From JANYCO01 sp031416415 (lineage in GTDB: Bacteria; Bacteroidota; Bacteroidia; Cytophagales; Cytophagaceae): a stretch of 21,514 bases of DNA. Below are positions 8,924-16,373 of the stretch, piece after piece (position 1 is the first letter of the stretch; every line of letters starts with the position of its first letter). The notes beneath the pieces are model-generated. The model saw nothing but the letters and a program-made list of their open reading frames with translations. It was not told where the DNA came from and did no database searches. A program made the translations under genes and the position numbers. The DNA is taken from the NCBI GenBank assembly GCA_031416415.1, contig JANOTP010000254.1, positions 1-21,514 of the forward strand, in the 5' to 3' direction.

Positions 8924-9322
8924 TTATGTTCTAACTTCTCCTTTTAGAAAATACCACCTGCCGTTTTCTTTTATAAAATGAGAATATTCTTGATGAATAT
9001 GTGGGAAGTTTTTCTCATTTAAATAATAAGCCTTGAATTCCACATAACCAATAAAATCAGACATTGAGCCTCTGTCAGTGGAAACTATTTCCAGTTTTAA
9101 CCATTTACTAGAAGTAGCCCATTTTTTTATTGAGTTGGCAGAATAAGATTTTCTTGTAGAATTATGAGTTGTGCTTAAAATGTACTCTACATTCGCTAGA
9201 ACATAAGCAGCATAACGTGATCTCATAAGCTCTTCGGCTGTTTCAGGTGCGAGTTCATTTGTTAAAAAAGGTTCGCAACAATGAGCGAATGCGTCGCCAG
9301 AAGAGCAATAACATTGAATCAT
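8924..9322 (-). CDS. YchJ family protein with N-terminal SEC-C-like cysteine motif
   Basis: Small protein of the YchJ/UPF0225 family, whose biochemical role is not established. The N-terminus has the cysteine cluster CYCSSGDAFAHCCEPF (C4, C6, C15, C16), a SEC-C-type zinc-binding pattern. The NTF2-like middle domain is marked by ELMRSRYAAYVLANVEYIL (about 31-49) and the C-terminal HQEYSHFIKENGRWYFL. Its 132 residues are a little shorter than E. coli YchJ (152), which has a second SEC-C motif at the C-terminus; that motif is absent here. The start is ATG at 9322, just below the hairpin terminator of the upstream FKBP gene. Confidence 0.85.
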   Translation of the reverse strand: MIQCYCSSGDAFAHCCEPFLTNELAPETAEELMRSRYAAYVLANVEYILSTTHNSTRKSYSANSIKKWATSSKWLKLEIVSTDRGSMSDFIGYVEFKAYYLNEKNFPHIHQEYSHFIKENGRWYFLKGEVRT

Positions 9323-9370
9323 AAAAATAGAATTATAATCCTTACAGGTATCTAGTACCTGTAAGGATTA
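9323..9370 (-). terminator. Perfect 15-bp hairpin, terminator of the FKBP gene
   Basis: Arms at 9336-9350 and 9356-9370 are exactly complementary over 15 bp with a 5-base loop (TCTAG). On the minus strand the hairpin lies 9 bases after the FKBP stop codon, and a run of five T (9327-9323) follows eight bases past the stem. The T-run is slightly displaced, so termination may be partial and let some transcript continue into the YchJ-family gene, whose ATG is at 9322. Confidence 0.65.
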
Positions 9371-9379
9371 ATAGTATAA

Positions 9380-9991
9380 TTAGTTTATAGAAATTAATTC
9401 TACATCAAATATCAAAGTAGTATTCGGTCCGATCTGCTCTGATGCACCACGAGGTCCATAGGCTAAATCAGAAGGAACGTATAATTGCCACTTAGATCCA
9501 GTAGACATTAATTGAAGTGCTTCCACCCATCCAGCTATAACACCATTTACAGGGAAGGTAGCGGGTTGACCTCTTTCAACAGAACTGTCAAATACGGTTC
9601 CGTTAATTAATGTACCATGATAGTGCGTAGTTACTTTATCAGTAGCTTTTGGTTTAGGACCATTTCCAGCTATAAGGATTTTATATTGAAGGCCACTTGG
9701 AAGTGTAATAACATCTTCTTTTGTACTGTTTTCTTTTAGAAATTTAGCACCTTCTTCTACGTTTTTTGAGTGTTTGCGTTCTTGCATACTTTGAAAATAA
9801 TCGTTTAATATTTTACCCGCTTTAGCAGCTTCGATTTGTAATGTTTGATTGCCAAGAACATCGCTGATTGCCTGACAAAGGGCTTCAGTACTGAGGTCTT
9901 CGAATCCTTGATTTTTAACGCTCTCTGCAATGTTTACCCCTAGGCTATAGCTTACAACGTCTTTTTCTGTAGTAAATGTCTTTGTTTCCAT
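9380..9991 (-). CDS. FKBP-type peptidyl-prolyl cis-trans isomerase
   Basis: Catalyses cis-trans isomerisation of X-Pro bonds and acts as a folding helper. An N-terminal FKBP_N dimerisation domain (about 8-95, helical, starting EKDVVSYSLGVNIAESV) precedes an FKBP_C domain (about 105-203). FKBP pocket residues are recognisable: the Tyr in THYHG, the Asp in TVFDSS, the Trp in VIAGWVEAL and the Tyr in LAYGPRG. This is the FkpA/Mip/FklB arrangement. It has no signal peptide or lipoprotein box from the ATG at 9991, so a cytoplasmic location like FklB is more likely than a periplasmic one. 203 residues is the normal size. It diverges from the GH81 gene over 344 bases and ends at a strong hairpin. 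Confidence 0.93.
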   Translation of the reverse strand: METKTFTTEKDVVSYSLGVNIAESVKNQGFEDLSTEALCQAISDVLGNQTLQIEAAKAGKILNDYFQSMQERKHSKNVEEGAKFLKENSTKEDVITLPSGLQYKILIAGNGPKPKATDKVTTHYHGTLINGTVFDSSVERGQPATFPVNGVIAGWVEALQLMSTGSKWQLYVPSDLAYGPRGASEQIGPNTTLIFDVELISIN

Positions 9992-10335
9992 TCTTGTTTA
10001 TTTATTTCGCAAATTACTGCCTTTAATGGTTAAATAACAAAGGGTTTTTTTATAATTATAAACGAAACAGCAGTTTGTTTATAATAAATAGATTCCTATA
10101 ATTTATGGGGGTAGTAGGTTAAAGGCTATCTAAAAGTATAGTGTGTCATTTTTTTAATATATATAAACCTAGTAATCAAGGTGATTAAATTTGTTTTGTA
10201 AAGGTAAAATTGTTCATAGGATTTATTCTGATTGTAAACATTATTATGAAAATTTGAACTCGTAATGGTTAATGTGAATAATATTAATGGTATTATTTTA
10301 TCATAATTTGAATGTAAACTTAAACTATTAAGGGA
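9992..10335. other. 344-bp divergent intergenic region between FKBP and GH81 genes
   Basis: Very AT-rich, with no credible gene. Toward FKBP (minus strand) a TAATTTG at 10016-10010 with TTTG at 10041-10038, 21 bases apart, resembles a Bacteroidota promoter with one base missing from the -7 spacer. Toward GH81 an exact TAnnTTTG match, TAAATTTG, lies at 10186-10193, which would leave a long leader; no good -33 box goes with it. The 10-mer TAATGGTTAA occurs at 10024-10033 and 10263-10272, and its first seven bases again at 10285-10291. Confidence 0.4.
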
Positions 10336-13300
10336 ATGAATTGTCGATATACTGTACTTGTTGTTTTTCTTTTACTAGTTTCCCTAACCACCTATTCACA
10401 GGAAATTTTTCCAGGTGGTGGTGGCACGCTAGGAAGTTACAACATGACTATGCCCAATCCTGCCCCAGCATGTGTTGATAATTTACCGGGTTGTGGTTTT
10501 ACTCTTTATAATCCAATAGGAGGGGGAAGTGCTGCTACTATTAAAAAAGCACCTACCTATACGGGCCCTTTTCAGACACATACATGGTGGACTAGTGCTC
10601 TTTGGAATACACAAATGCCTGCTTTTTGTCCAGGAGGACCAACGCCTACTTCTGCTTATTATCATAGTCTTCAGTTGAGAGATTATCATTCTGGCGATAT
10701 GCAACCTATTCCATCGTTGTTTGTTACGGCCACTAAGTCGGGATTTGTATTAAGAAATCGTTTGTTAGCATTAGGCGGTGGTGGTGTAAACAATACTGGA
10801 AATTTCTTTGCCGATGCCGATATTACAATTGGATATGGAGGTGATACTTGTGCACGTACAGAGGTGTCGGGTTATGGCGATTTTCATGCAGATTTTATTC
10901 AAACTACTTCCTCTACTGCTGGTCAAACTAGAGCGGGTAATATCCTAAAAGCTAAAGCCAGTCAAGGAAGTCCATTTGTTTATTTTACCTCTACGCCTTC
11001 TGGAGGATCCACTGAAAAAGAACCAACATTTTATATTTTCTTTTTTAAACCTGTAGCAATATCTACTTCAGGAAATTCTATTACACTAAATAGGTCTTGT
11101 TGTCCATCAGGTTCCAATCAAGCAGAGTGGGGGTATACTTCCTTGTTTTTTCCGCCAGGTACTACTATTAGTAGCGACAATGGTGTTACCTACCATAATT
11201 TAAATTTCTATCCTTTAAACGTAGAGTCTGGAGGTAATAATGTGTATTGGAGAATAAAATTTACAAATCCTACTACAACGAATTACTTTACTACCGCTAT
11301 TATGTCAGACCCCTCGCAGACTGCGTTAGATTTTTATGAGCAATATGCATTTAATCATATTAATGGAAGCACCTTTTCGTATGCTTATAATGAACCAGCC
11401 GCAACACTTACTAGTACTTTTAATTACACGACAACTAATGTATTAGGTGGTGCAAATAATGGAACACTCATGGCATTATTTCTTCATCAGTATCTGTATT
11501 CTCCGGATTTTGCTGCTACTGCTACACCTTATAGTTATACGTCTGCAAGAGGTTTAATGAAAGTGATGACAGGAAATCAATTTACTACCGTAATGAAAAG
11601 TTATGGAATACTTCCTGCTATGGGTTGGGCAAATACTGCCAACAAAGCAACACTTAATACTTTTATTAATACGTATGCTACACGACCACCTATAAATATA
11701 GCCTGTGGTAATCCTGTATACGGTAGTTTTGGCTCTATTCATGAAGCCGCTCGAATAGCCATGATTGCGCATCAAGCGGGAAATATTACGGCTCGTAATA
11801 CTTTATTGGCCATTGCTAAAAATGGTATAGAAGGTTGGCTTGCTTCGCCTACTTCCGACAAAGCTGGAATGTTTATGTACGATGCTAATTTCAATTGGCT
11901 TACTCCGTATCCATCAGCTTTCGATGCTGATCGACTACTTCAAGATTCTCATTTTCATCATGGGTATTTAATTTTTGCAGCTGCTATTGTAGCTAAGTTC
12001 GAACCGCCAGCGAGTACATGGGTAGCACAATGGGGACCTATGTTGAATTTGGTAATTAGAAATATCAACAGTGAGTTAAGGCCACCTGCTACTTCACCAG
12101 GAGCTACAGTTCCATGGATTCCATATCTTCGTTATTATGATCCTTATCGTGGTCATTCATGGGCAGGTAGTGATGGGTCGAATCAGGAATCTGTTTCTGA
12201 AGCCATTAATTTTGCAGCAGGTGTAGCGATGTGGGGAGAAACTACTGGTAATACTTCTATTCGAGATATGGGCTTGATGATGTACATTACCGAAACAGAA
12301 GCTGCTAGAATGTATTGGTGGGATGGACCCAGGAGAGGAGTTAACAATGGAGGGGAGTGTGGTTATGCTCCAGGATATAATCATTACCATGCCGCAATTT
12401 TAGGAACGGGTGGTGTTGCATATGCTACCTATTTTGGTGCAAATGCATCGTATGTACACGGCATTACTTATGTCCCGATTACAGGAGCTTCGATTTGGAT
12501 GGGTGCTGACAGTCTAGGTGCGGCAAATGAATATGCAGATTTTATAGCCTCTAATGGTGGTGCAGAACCCAATGGAAGTGATGGGTTTTGGCACGTATCC
12601 TTGCTTATGGAAAAAGCCGTATTTAATGCTGCAGCTGCAAAAAATCAGTTTGAAACACAAGCTATACCTGGCAATTGGGCTGGAGCAGATTACGATGTAG
12701 ACGGGTATAGCTGGATTACCACGTTTGATAGTGTAGGTGTTGTAGATCCTACGATAACTGCCAATACTGCTTCCTTCGCAGTTTTTAGAAAGGACAATTG
12801 TAAGCATTATATGATCTATAACCCACGTGGCAGAGGGGCTAGAACGGTAACTTTTTCCGATGGACAAAGTTTTAATGTTCCTGCTGATACTGTTGTTACG
12901 TATAAAGTTTGTGTAATTCCGCTTCCTGTTACCTTGATAGATTTCACAGGGCATATAGAGGGAAATCATGTTGTGTTAGATTGGCAAACTTCTTATGAGA
13001 AAAATACTGATTATTTTGAAGTAGAAAAAAGTTGTGATGGAATTACCTTTGAGAAAATCACTACGGTACTAGCAGCAGAAAATTCAAATAGTATACATAA
13101 CTACAAATCTTTAGACTTACAGCCTTGCAAAGGGAAAGGATATTATCGTTTAAAGCAGTTTGATAAGAATAAGCATTTTACATTTAGTAAAATTATTATG
13201 GTAGACGATTTTAATCCTGCCTCGCTGTCCGTTATTGTTTTTCCAAATCCCACTCATGCTAAAATAAAATTGAATATATTTTCCATAGATAAGCAATTGG

Positions 13301-13482
13301 TGCAAATTCGATTGTATGACTTATTGGGGAAGGAAATAGTTTCTGAATCAAAAGGGATCGTTTCTGGTGAAAATAATTTTGAGTTAGACCTTACTAACTT
13401 TGAATCTGGCAATTATCAGTTAGAAATACAAGATTCAGTAAACAATAGAAAGACCTATTTCAAATTGGTTAAAATGAATTGA
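10336..13482 (+). CDS. Secreted GH81 endo-1,3-beta-glucanase with T9SS type A sorting domain
   Basis: Predicted extracellular laminarinase cutting beta-1,3-glucans by an inverting mechanism. A signal peptide spans about 1-21 (cleavage before Q22). The GH81 module covers roughly 30-830: a beta-sandwich first, then an alpha-barrel with the diagnostic DSHFHHGYLIFAAAIVAKF starting at D537 (probable acid residue) and YYDPYRGHSWAGSDGSNQES with E618/E622 of NQESVSEA (probable base). A beta-sandwich linker starts at about 863 (LPVTLIDF), as often seen before sorting domains. The T9SS type A signal occupies about 966-1048, starting VIVFPNPT and including LYDLLGKEI. 1048 residues is long for GH81 alone, and the tail explains the excess. 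No transporter, SusC/D or regulator gene accompanies it. The family call rests on motifs, not on a search. Confidence 0.88.
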   Translation: MNCRYTVLVVFLLLVSLTTYSQEIFPGGGGTLGSYNMTMPNPAPACVDNLPGCGFTLYNPIGGGSAATIKKAPTYTGPFQTHTWWTSALWNTQMPAFCPGGPTPTSAYYHSLQLRDYHSGDMQPIPSLFVTATKSGFVLRNRLLALGGGGVNNTGNFFADADITIGYGGDTCARTEVSGYGDFHADFIQTTSSTAGQTRAGNILKAKASQGSPFVYFTSTPSGGSTEKEPTFYIFFFKPVAISTSGNSITLNRSCCPSGSNQAEWGYTSLFFPPGTTISSDNGVTYHNLNFYPLNVESGGNNVYWRIKFTNPTTTNYFTTAIMSDPSQTALDFYEQYAFNHINGSTFSYAYNEPAATLTSTFNYTTTNVLGGANNGTLMALFLHQYLYSPDFAATATPYSYTSARGLMKVMTGNQFTTVMKSYGILPAMGWANTANKATLNTFINTYATRPPINIACGNPVYGSFGSIHEAARIAMIAHQAGNITARNTLLAIAKNGIEGWLASPTSDKAGMFMYDANFNWLTPYPSAFDADRLLQDSHFHHGYLIFAAAIVAKFEPPASTWVAQWGPMLNLVIRNINSELRPPATSPGATVPWIPYLRYYDPYRGHSWAGSDGSNQESVSEAINFAAGVAMWGETTGNTSIRDMGLMMYITETEAARMYWWDGPRRGVNNGGECGYAPGYNHYHAAILGTGGVAYATYFGANASYVHGITYVPITGASIWMGADSLGAANEYADFIASNGGAEPNGSDGFWHVSLLMEKAVFNAAAAKNQFETQAIPGNWAGADYDVDGYSWITTFDSVGVVDPTITANTASFAVFRKDNCKHYMIYNPRGRGARTVTFSDGQSFNVPADTVVTYKVCVIPLPVTLIDFTGHIEGNHVVLDWQTSYEKNTDYFEVEKSCDGITFEKITTVLAAENSNSIHNYKSLDLQPCKGKGYYRLKQFDKNKHFTFSKIIMVDDFNPASLSVIVFPNPTHAKIKLNIFSIDKQLVQIRLYDLLGKEIVSESKGIVSGENNFELDLTNFESGNYQLEIQDSVNNRKTYFKLVKMN

Positions 13483-13484
13483 GC

Positions 13485-13530
13485 AAAAAAAACCGGAAGC
13501 GGCAAACAGGCGTTTGCTTTGTGCTTCCGG
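13485..13530 (-). terminator. Rho-independent terminator of the small 13573-13782 gene
   Basis: Outer stem of 8 bp (13493-13500 with 13523-13530, GC-rich) encloses an inner 6-bp stem (13502-13507 with 13512-13517). On the minus strand it is followed directly by eight T (13492-13485). This is a textbook intrinsic terminator for minus-strand transcription. It begins three bases past the GH81 stop, so the same hairpin may also protect the GH81 transcript end, although no T-run follows on the plus side. Confidence 0.8.
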
Positions 13531-13572
13531 AACTCTCAACCAGCTATGGAATTTTAAATATTGTTATTTTTA

Positions 13573-13782
13573 CTATGCTAATACTGTTTCTGGCAATTTC
13601 ATCCAGTTTTTTACTAAAGATTGCCCGTTTTTGTATTCCTCTGTATATAATAAGTTTTCTGAGGAAGCTAATTTACCTTCGGTCTTGTAACACAATAATT
13701 CGCCTTGTTTAAGGTTCTCTTTGTCTACAAAATAAACCATCAAATACTCTCCTTCGGTTTCTTCTACTTTTTTGTATTTCAT
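13573..13782 (-). CDS. Small hypothetical protein, 69 residues
   Basis: I do not recognise a family. The frame begins at ATG 13782 (MKYKKVEETEGEYLMVYF) and ends 43 bases before a strong minus-strand terminator, which argues that it is a real transcribed gene rather than chance. The product is soluble, charged and without signal peptide or membrane helix; alternating hydrophobic residues near the N-terminus suggest a small beta-rich fold followed by a helix (EEYKNGQSLVKNWMKL). It stands alone: GH81 converges from the left, and the nearest gene upstream on its own strand, the SDR, lies 257 bases away. Confidence 0.65.
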   Translation of the reverse strand: MKYKKVEETEGEYLMVYFVDKENLKQGELLCYKTEGKLASSENLLYTEEYKNGQSLVKNWMKLPETVLA

Positions 13783-14039
13783 AACCTGTTAATTTACTTT
13801 ATAAATATACTTAATTTAACCCTGTCTTACTATACTTTCTTTATAACGGCAAAGGGTTAATATTATTTTTCTAATAACAGATTATTATATTAGATAGTTC
13901 ACGTGTGTTTTATTACCTTTTTTAAAGATGGAAAATTATCAACATATAAAATCTGTTTTTCTTCCCTGTAGGTTTAGAGTAACAATTGTTTAGGAATAGG
14001 AATTATTAGCATGTTATTAGGAACAGAAGATAAGCTTAC
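13783..14039. other. 257-bp intergenic region with a spaced inverted repeat
   Basis: No gene is seen. TTAACCCT at 13816-13823 and AGGGTTAA at 13853-13860 form an 8-bp inverted repeat spaced by 29 bases, 34-78 bases upstream of the small minus-strand gene. This could be a paired operator or chance in AT-rich DNA. Confidence 0.3.
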
Positions 14040-14750
14040 TTAAATAATATCACCAAGCTGAGGTCTGATAAGTAGTTCTTCCACAACAGTATTTGGAGAA
14101 AGTTTGTATACACTGTAAATACTCTCAGCAATATCCATTGGTTTAATAAAGCGTTCGTCAGGTAGTTCAACTCCTTCCCAGCTAGCTGTTTTAGTAGCTC
14201 CAGGAAGTACTGCGGTTACTTTTATATTATATTCTTTTAATTCTTCCCTTAGCACTTTTGTCATGCCAAGTAATGCATATTTAGAAATGCAATAAGAGCC
14301 GCCATTTATATAAGGCATTATGCTTGCTGTAGAACAGATGTTAAAAATATATCCCTGTTTTTTTTTGATCATGCTTGGTATAAGGGATCGACTAAGATGA
14401 TAAGCGCTATATAGATTTGTATTAATCATTTGCTCCAACATCCCTGATTTTTCTGTATGAATTTTTCCAGGTAGATAGACTCCAGTATTGTTTATAAGTA
14501 TTTCAACAGGTCTTTTATGATCTTTTATAAAAGAAGCAAAATCCATAGTTTCCTCTTTTTTTGACAGATCTGCTTTAAATGTGTATAACTGAATGGATGG
14601 ATAGCTAGACTCAATATCAGATTTGAGTTGTTTTAACTCTTTACTATTTCGAGCACAGGTAATAATATCAAGCCCTGCGGACGCAAATTTTTCTATAAGG
14701 GCACGTCCAATACCTTTTGTGCCTCCTGTTACGATCAACAACTTGTTCAT
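14040..14750 (-). CDS. Short-chain dehydrogenase/reductase (classical SDR)
   Basis: NAD(P)-dependent oxidoreductase; substrate unknown. The Rossmann motif TGGTKGIG spans 8-15, and an Arg at 34 (CARN) after the second strand suggests NADP(H) preference. NNTG at 87-90 replaces the usual NNAG. The catalytic set is complete: N112, S140, Y153 and K157 (YCISK). The IKVTAVLPGATKT segment after the active site is normal for the family. The 236 residues are full length. It resembles the sepiapterin reductase/3-ketoacyl reductase-like subfamily but cannot be narrowed further. It diverges from the MlaE-type permease gene across 107 bases and could share regulation with it. Confidence 0.92.
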   Translation of the reverse strand: MNKLLIVTGGTKGIGRALIEKFASAGLDIITCARNSKELKQLKSDIESSYPSIQLYTFKADLSKKEETMDFASFIKDHKRPVEILINNTGVYLPGKIHTEKSGMLEQMINTNLYSAYHLSRSLIPSMIKKKQGYIFNICSTASIMPYINGGSYCISKYALLGMTKVLREELKEYNIKVTAVLPGATKTASWEGVELPDERFIKPMDIAESIYSVYKLSPNTVVEELLIRPQLGDII

Positions 14751-14857
14751 TGGTTTTATTTTTTAGAAATATAAGTTAATTTAGCGATTATTGAAATATA
14801 TTGCATAGTTAAAGAGCGGTACATAATCCTCTTAGTGCAGTTACAAGAACCTATTTT

Positions 14858-15586
14858 ATGAGAACTTTTGGTAAATATTTAATTTTAATCAGTACTCTTT
14901 TTATACGAAGAGAGCGGTTTGGTGTTTACACTAAATTGGTAGTTGATGAGTGTATTCAGGTAGGTTATAATTCGATTTTTATTGTAGTAATCGTTTCGAG
15001 CTTTATAGGTGCTGTTACGGCTGTACAGACCGGTTATAACCTTGTTAGTGATCTTATTCCTGTTAAAGTAATTGGTACGATAGTTCGAGATATGACCATA
15101 TTAGAACTAGCACCTACTATTATTTCTATAGTACTAGCAGGGAAAGTAGGGTCCAATATTGCTGGTCATCTGGGATCTATGCGTATTACAGAGCAGGTAG
15201 ATGCTTTGGAAGTTATGGGTATTAACTCGGCCTCTTACCTTATCCTCCCTAAGATTTTAGGTTGTATGATCATGTTTCCCATGTTGGTTATTATTTCAGG
15301 TTTCTTATCTATATATGGTGGCTTTCTAGCGGGTACACTTACTGGAGCATTAACCGAAGAAGAGTATATTAGTGGTATTAGAGAAGGGTTTAAAGCCTAT
15401 AATATTTGGTTTGCCCTAATTAAATCGTTGGTATTTGCCTTTATTATTGCTTCTATTTCTGCTTATAATGGATTCTTTACCAAAGGGGGAGCTCTTGAGG
15501 TAGGTCAATCGAGTACTACAGCTGTTACCAATAGTTGCATTGCTGTATTGTTGGCAGATTTTCTACTAGCAAAACTGTTACTTTAA
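14858..15586 (+). CDS. mlaE: MlaE-type ABC transporter permease
   Basis: Inner-membrane permease of the Mla/Mce phospholipid transport class, which moves lipids between the inner and outer membranes. 242 residues with about five hydrophobic segments. The signature region LELAPTIISIVLAGKVGSNI, followed by HLGSMRITEQVDALEVMGI (about 85-125), is diagnostic of the MlaE family. It is followed after 24 bases by the matching ATPase gene. The expected substrate-binding MCE protein (MlaD) is not in this operon and must be encoded elsewhere if the system is complete. Orthology to E. coli mlaE is by family only. Confidence 0.93.
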   Translation: MRTFGKYLILISTLFIRRERFGVYTKLVVDECIQVGYNSIFIVVIVSSFIGAVTAVQTGYNLVSDLIPVKVIGTIVRDMTILELAPTIISIVLAGKVGSNIAGHLGSMRITEQVDALEVMGINSASYLILPKILGCMIMFPMLVIISGFLSIYGGFLAGTLTGALTEEEYISGIREGFKAYNIWFALIKSLVFAFIIASISAYNGFFTKGGALEVGQSSTTAVTNSCIAVLLADFLLAKLLL

Positions 15587-15610
15587 TAAATTTTATTTTA
15601 AAGAATAAAA

Positions 15611-16363
15611 ATGATAGAATTTAATAATTTAAATAAAACTTTTCAGGATAAACACATTTTAAAAAGTGTAAGTGGAACTTTTACACAAGGGAAATGTAAT
15701 CTAATAATTGGAGCGAGTGGAACTGGTAAAAGTGTTTTATTGAAATCACTTGTTGGACTTATTAAACCAGATACCGGAAGTATAAAATACGATGGGAGAG
15801 AGTTTACAGAAGTGAATAACGATATGAAGCAAGATATTCGCAGAGAGATCGGTATGTTGTTTCAAGGAGGTGCTCTATTTGATTCTAAAACGGTAGAGGA
15901 GAATGTTATGTTTCCTTTAGATATGTTGACTAAGCAATCTAGAAATGAAAAACTAGACCGTGTCAATTATTGTCTTCACAAAGTAGGTCTAGATAATGTA
16001 AATAAATTAAAGCCATCAGAAATCAGTGGCGGAATGCAAAAGAGAGTAGGTATTGCAAGGGCGATAGCTATGAATTCAAAATATCTTTATTGTGATGAGC
16101 CAAATTCTGGGCTCGATCCACAAACCTCTATTCTAATTGATAATTTAATTAAAGATATTACACATGAATTTAATATCACTACCGTAGTAGTTACACATGA
16201 TATGAATTCTGTACTTGAAATAGGAGAGCACGTAATTTTTATGTACAAAGGCGAAAAAGTTTGGGAAGGTAATAAAGAAAATATTTTAGAAACAGAGGTG
16301 AAGTCACTTCAGGATTTTCTTTTTGCAAATAAACTTATTCGTGAAATGAAAGCACATAAATAA
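15611..16363 (+). CDS. mlaF: ABC transporter ATP-binding protein, MlaF type
   Basis: ATPase that powers the adjacent MlaE-type permease. All nucleotide-binding motifs are intact: Walker A GASGTGKS at 34-41, Q-loop Q85 in MLFQGGALFD, signature ISGGMQKR at 138-145, Walker B with D162-E163 (YCDEPNSGLDP) and the switch H196 (VVTHDM). The FQGGALFDS and ISGGMQKRVGIARAI wording is typical of the MlaF/Ttg2A subgroup rather than sugar or peptide importers. 250 residues is standard. It is 24 bases after the permease and 10 bases before the aminotransferase gene, so all three are almost certainly one operon. Confidence 0.94.
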   Translation: MIEFNNLNKTFQDKHILKSVSGTFTQGKCNLIIGASGTGKSVLLKSLVGLIKPDTGSIKYDGREFTEVNNDMKQDIRREIGMLFQGGALFDSKTVEENVMFPLDMLTKQSRNEKLDRVNYCLHKVGLDNVNKLKPSEISGGMQKRVGIARAIAMNSKYLYCDEPNSGLDPQTSILIDNLIKDITHEFNITTVVVTHDMNSVLEIGEHVIFMYKGEKVWEGNKENILETEVKSLQDFLFANKLIREMKAHK

Positions 16364-16373
16364 TTTTTTTAGC

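Noticed and set aside
12514..12969. Minus-strand frame of 151 codons inside the GH81 gene
   Set aside because: Antisense to the glucanase, with no recognisable motif; its length follows from the coding bias of the real gene.
13479..13712. Plus-strand frame of 77 codons overlapping the GH81 stop
   Set aside because: It runs through the minus-strand terminator hairpin and antisense to the small 69-residue gene; hydrophobic low-complexity product.
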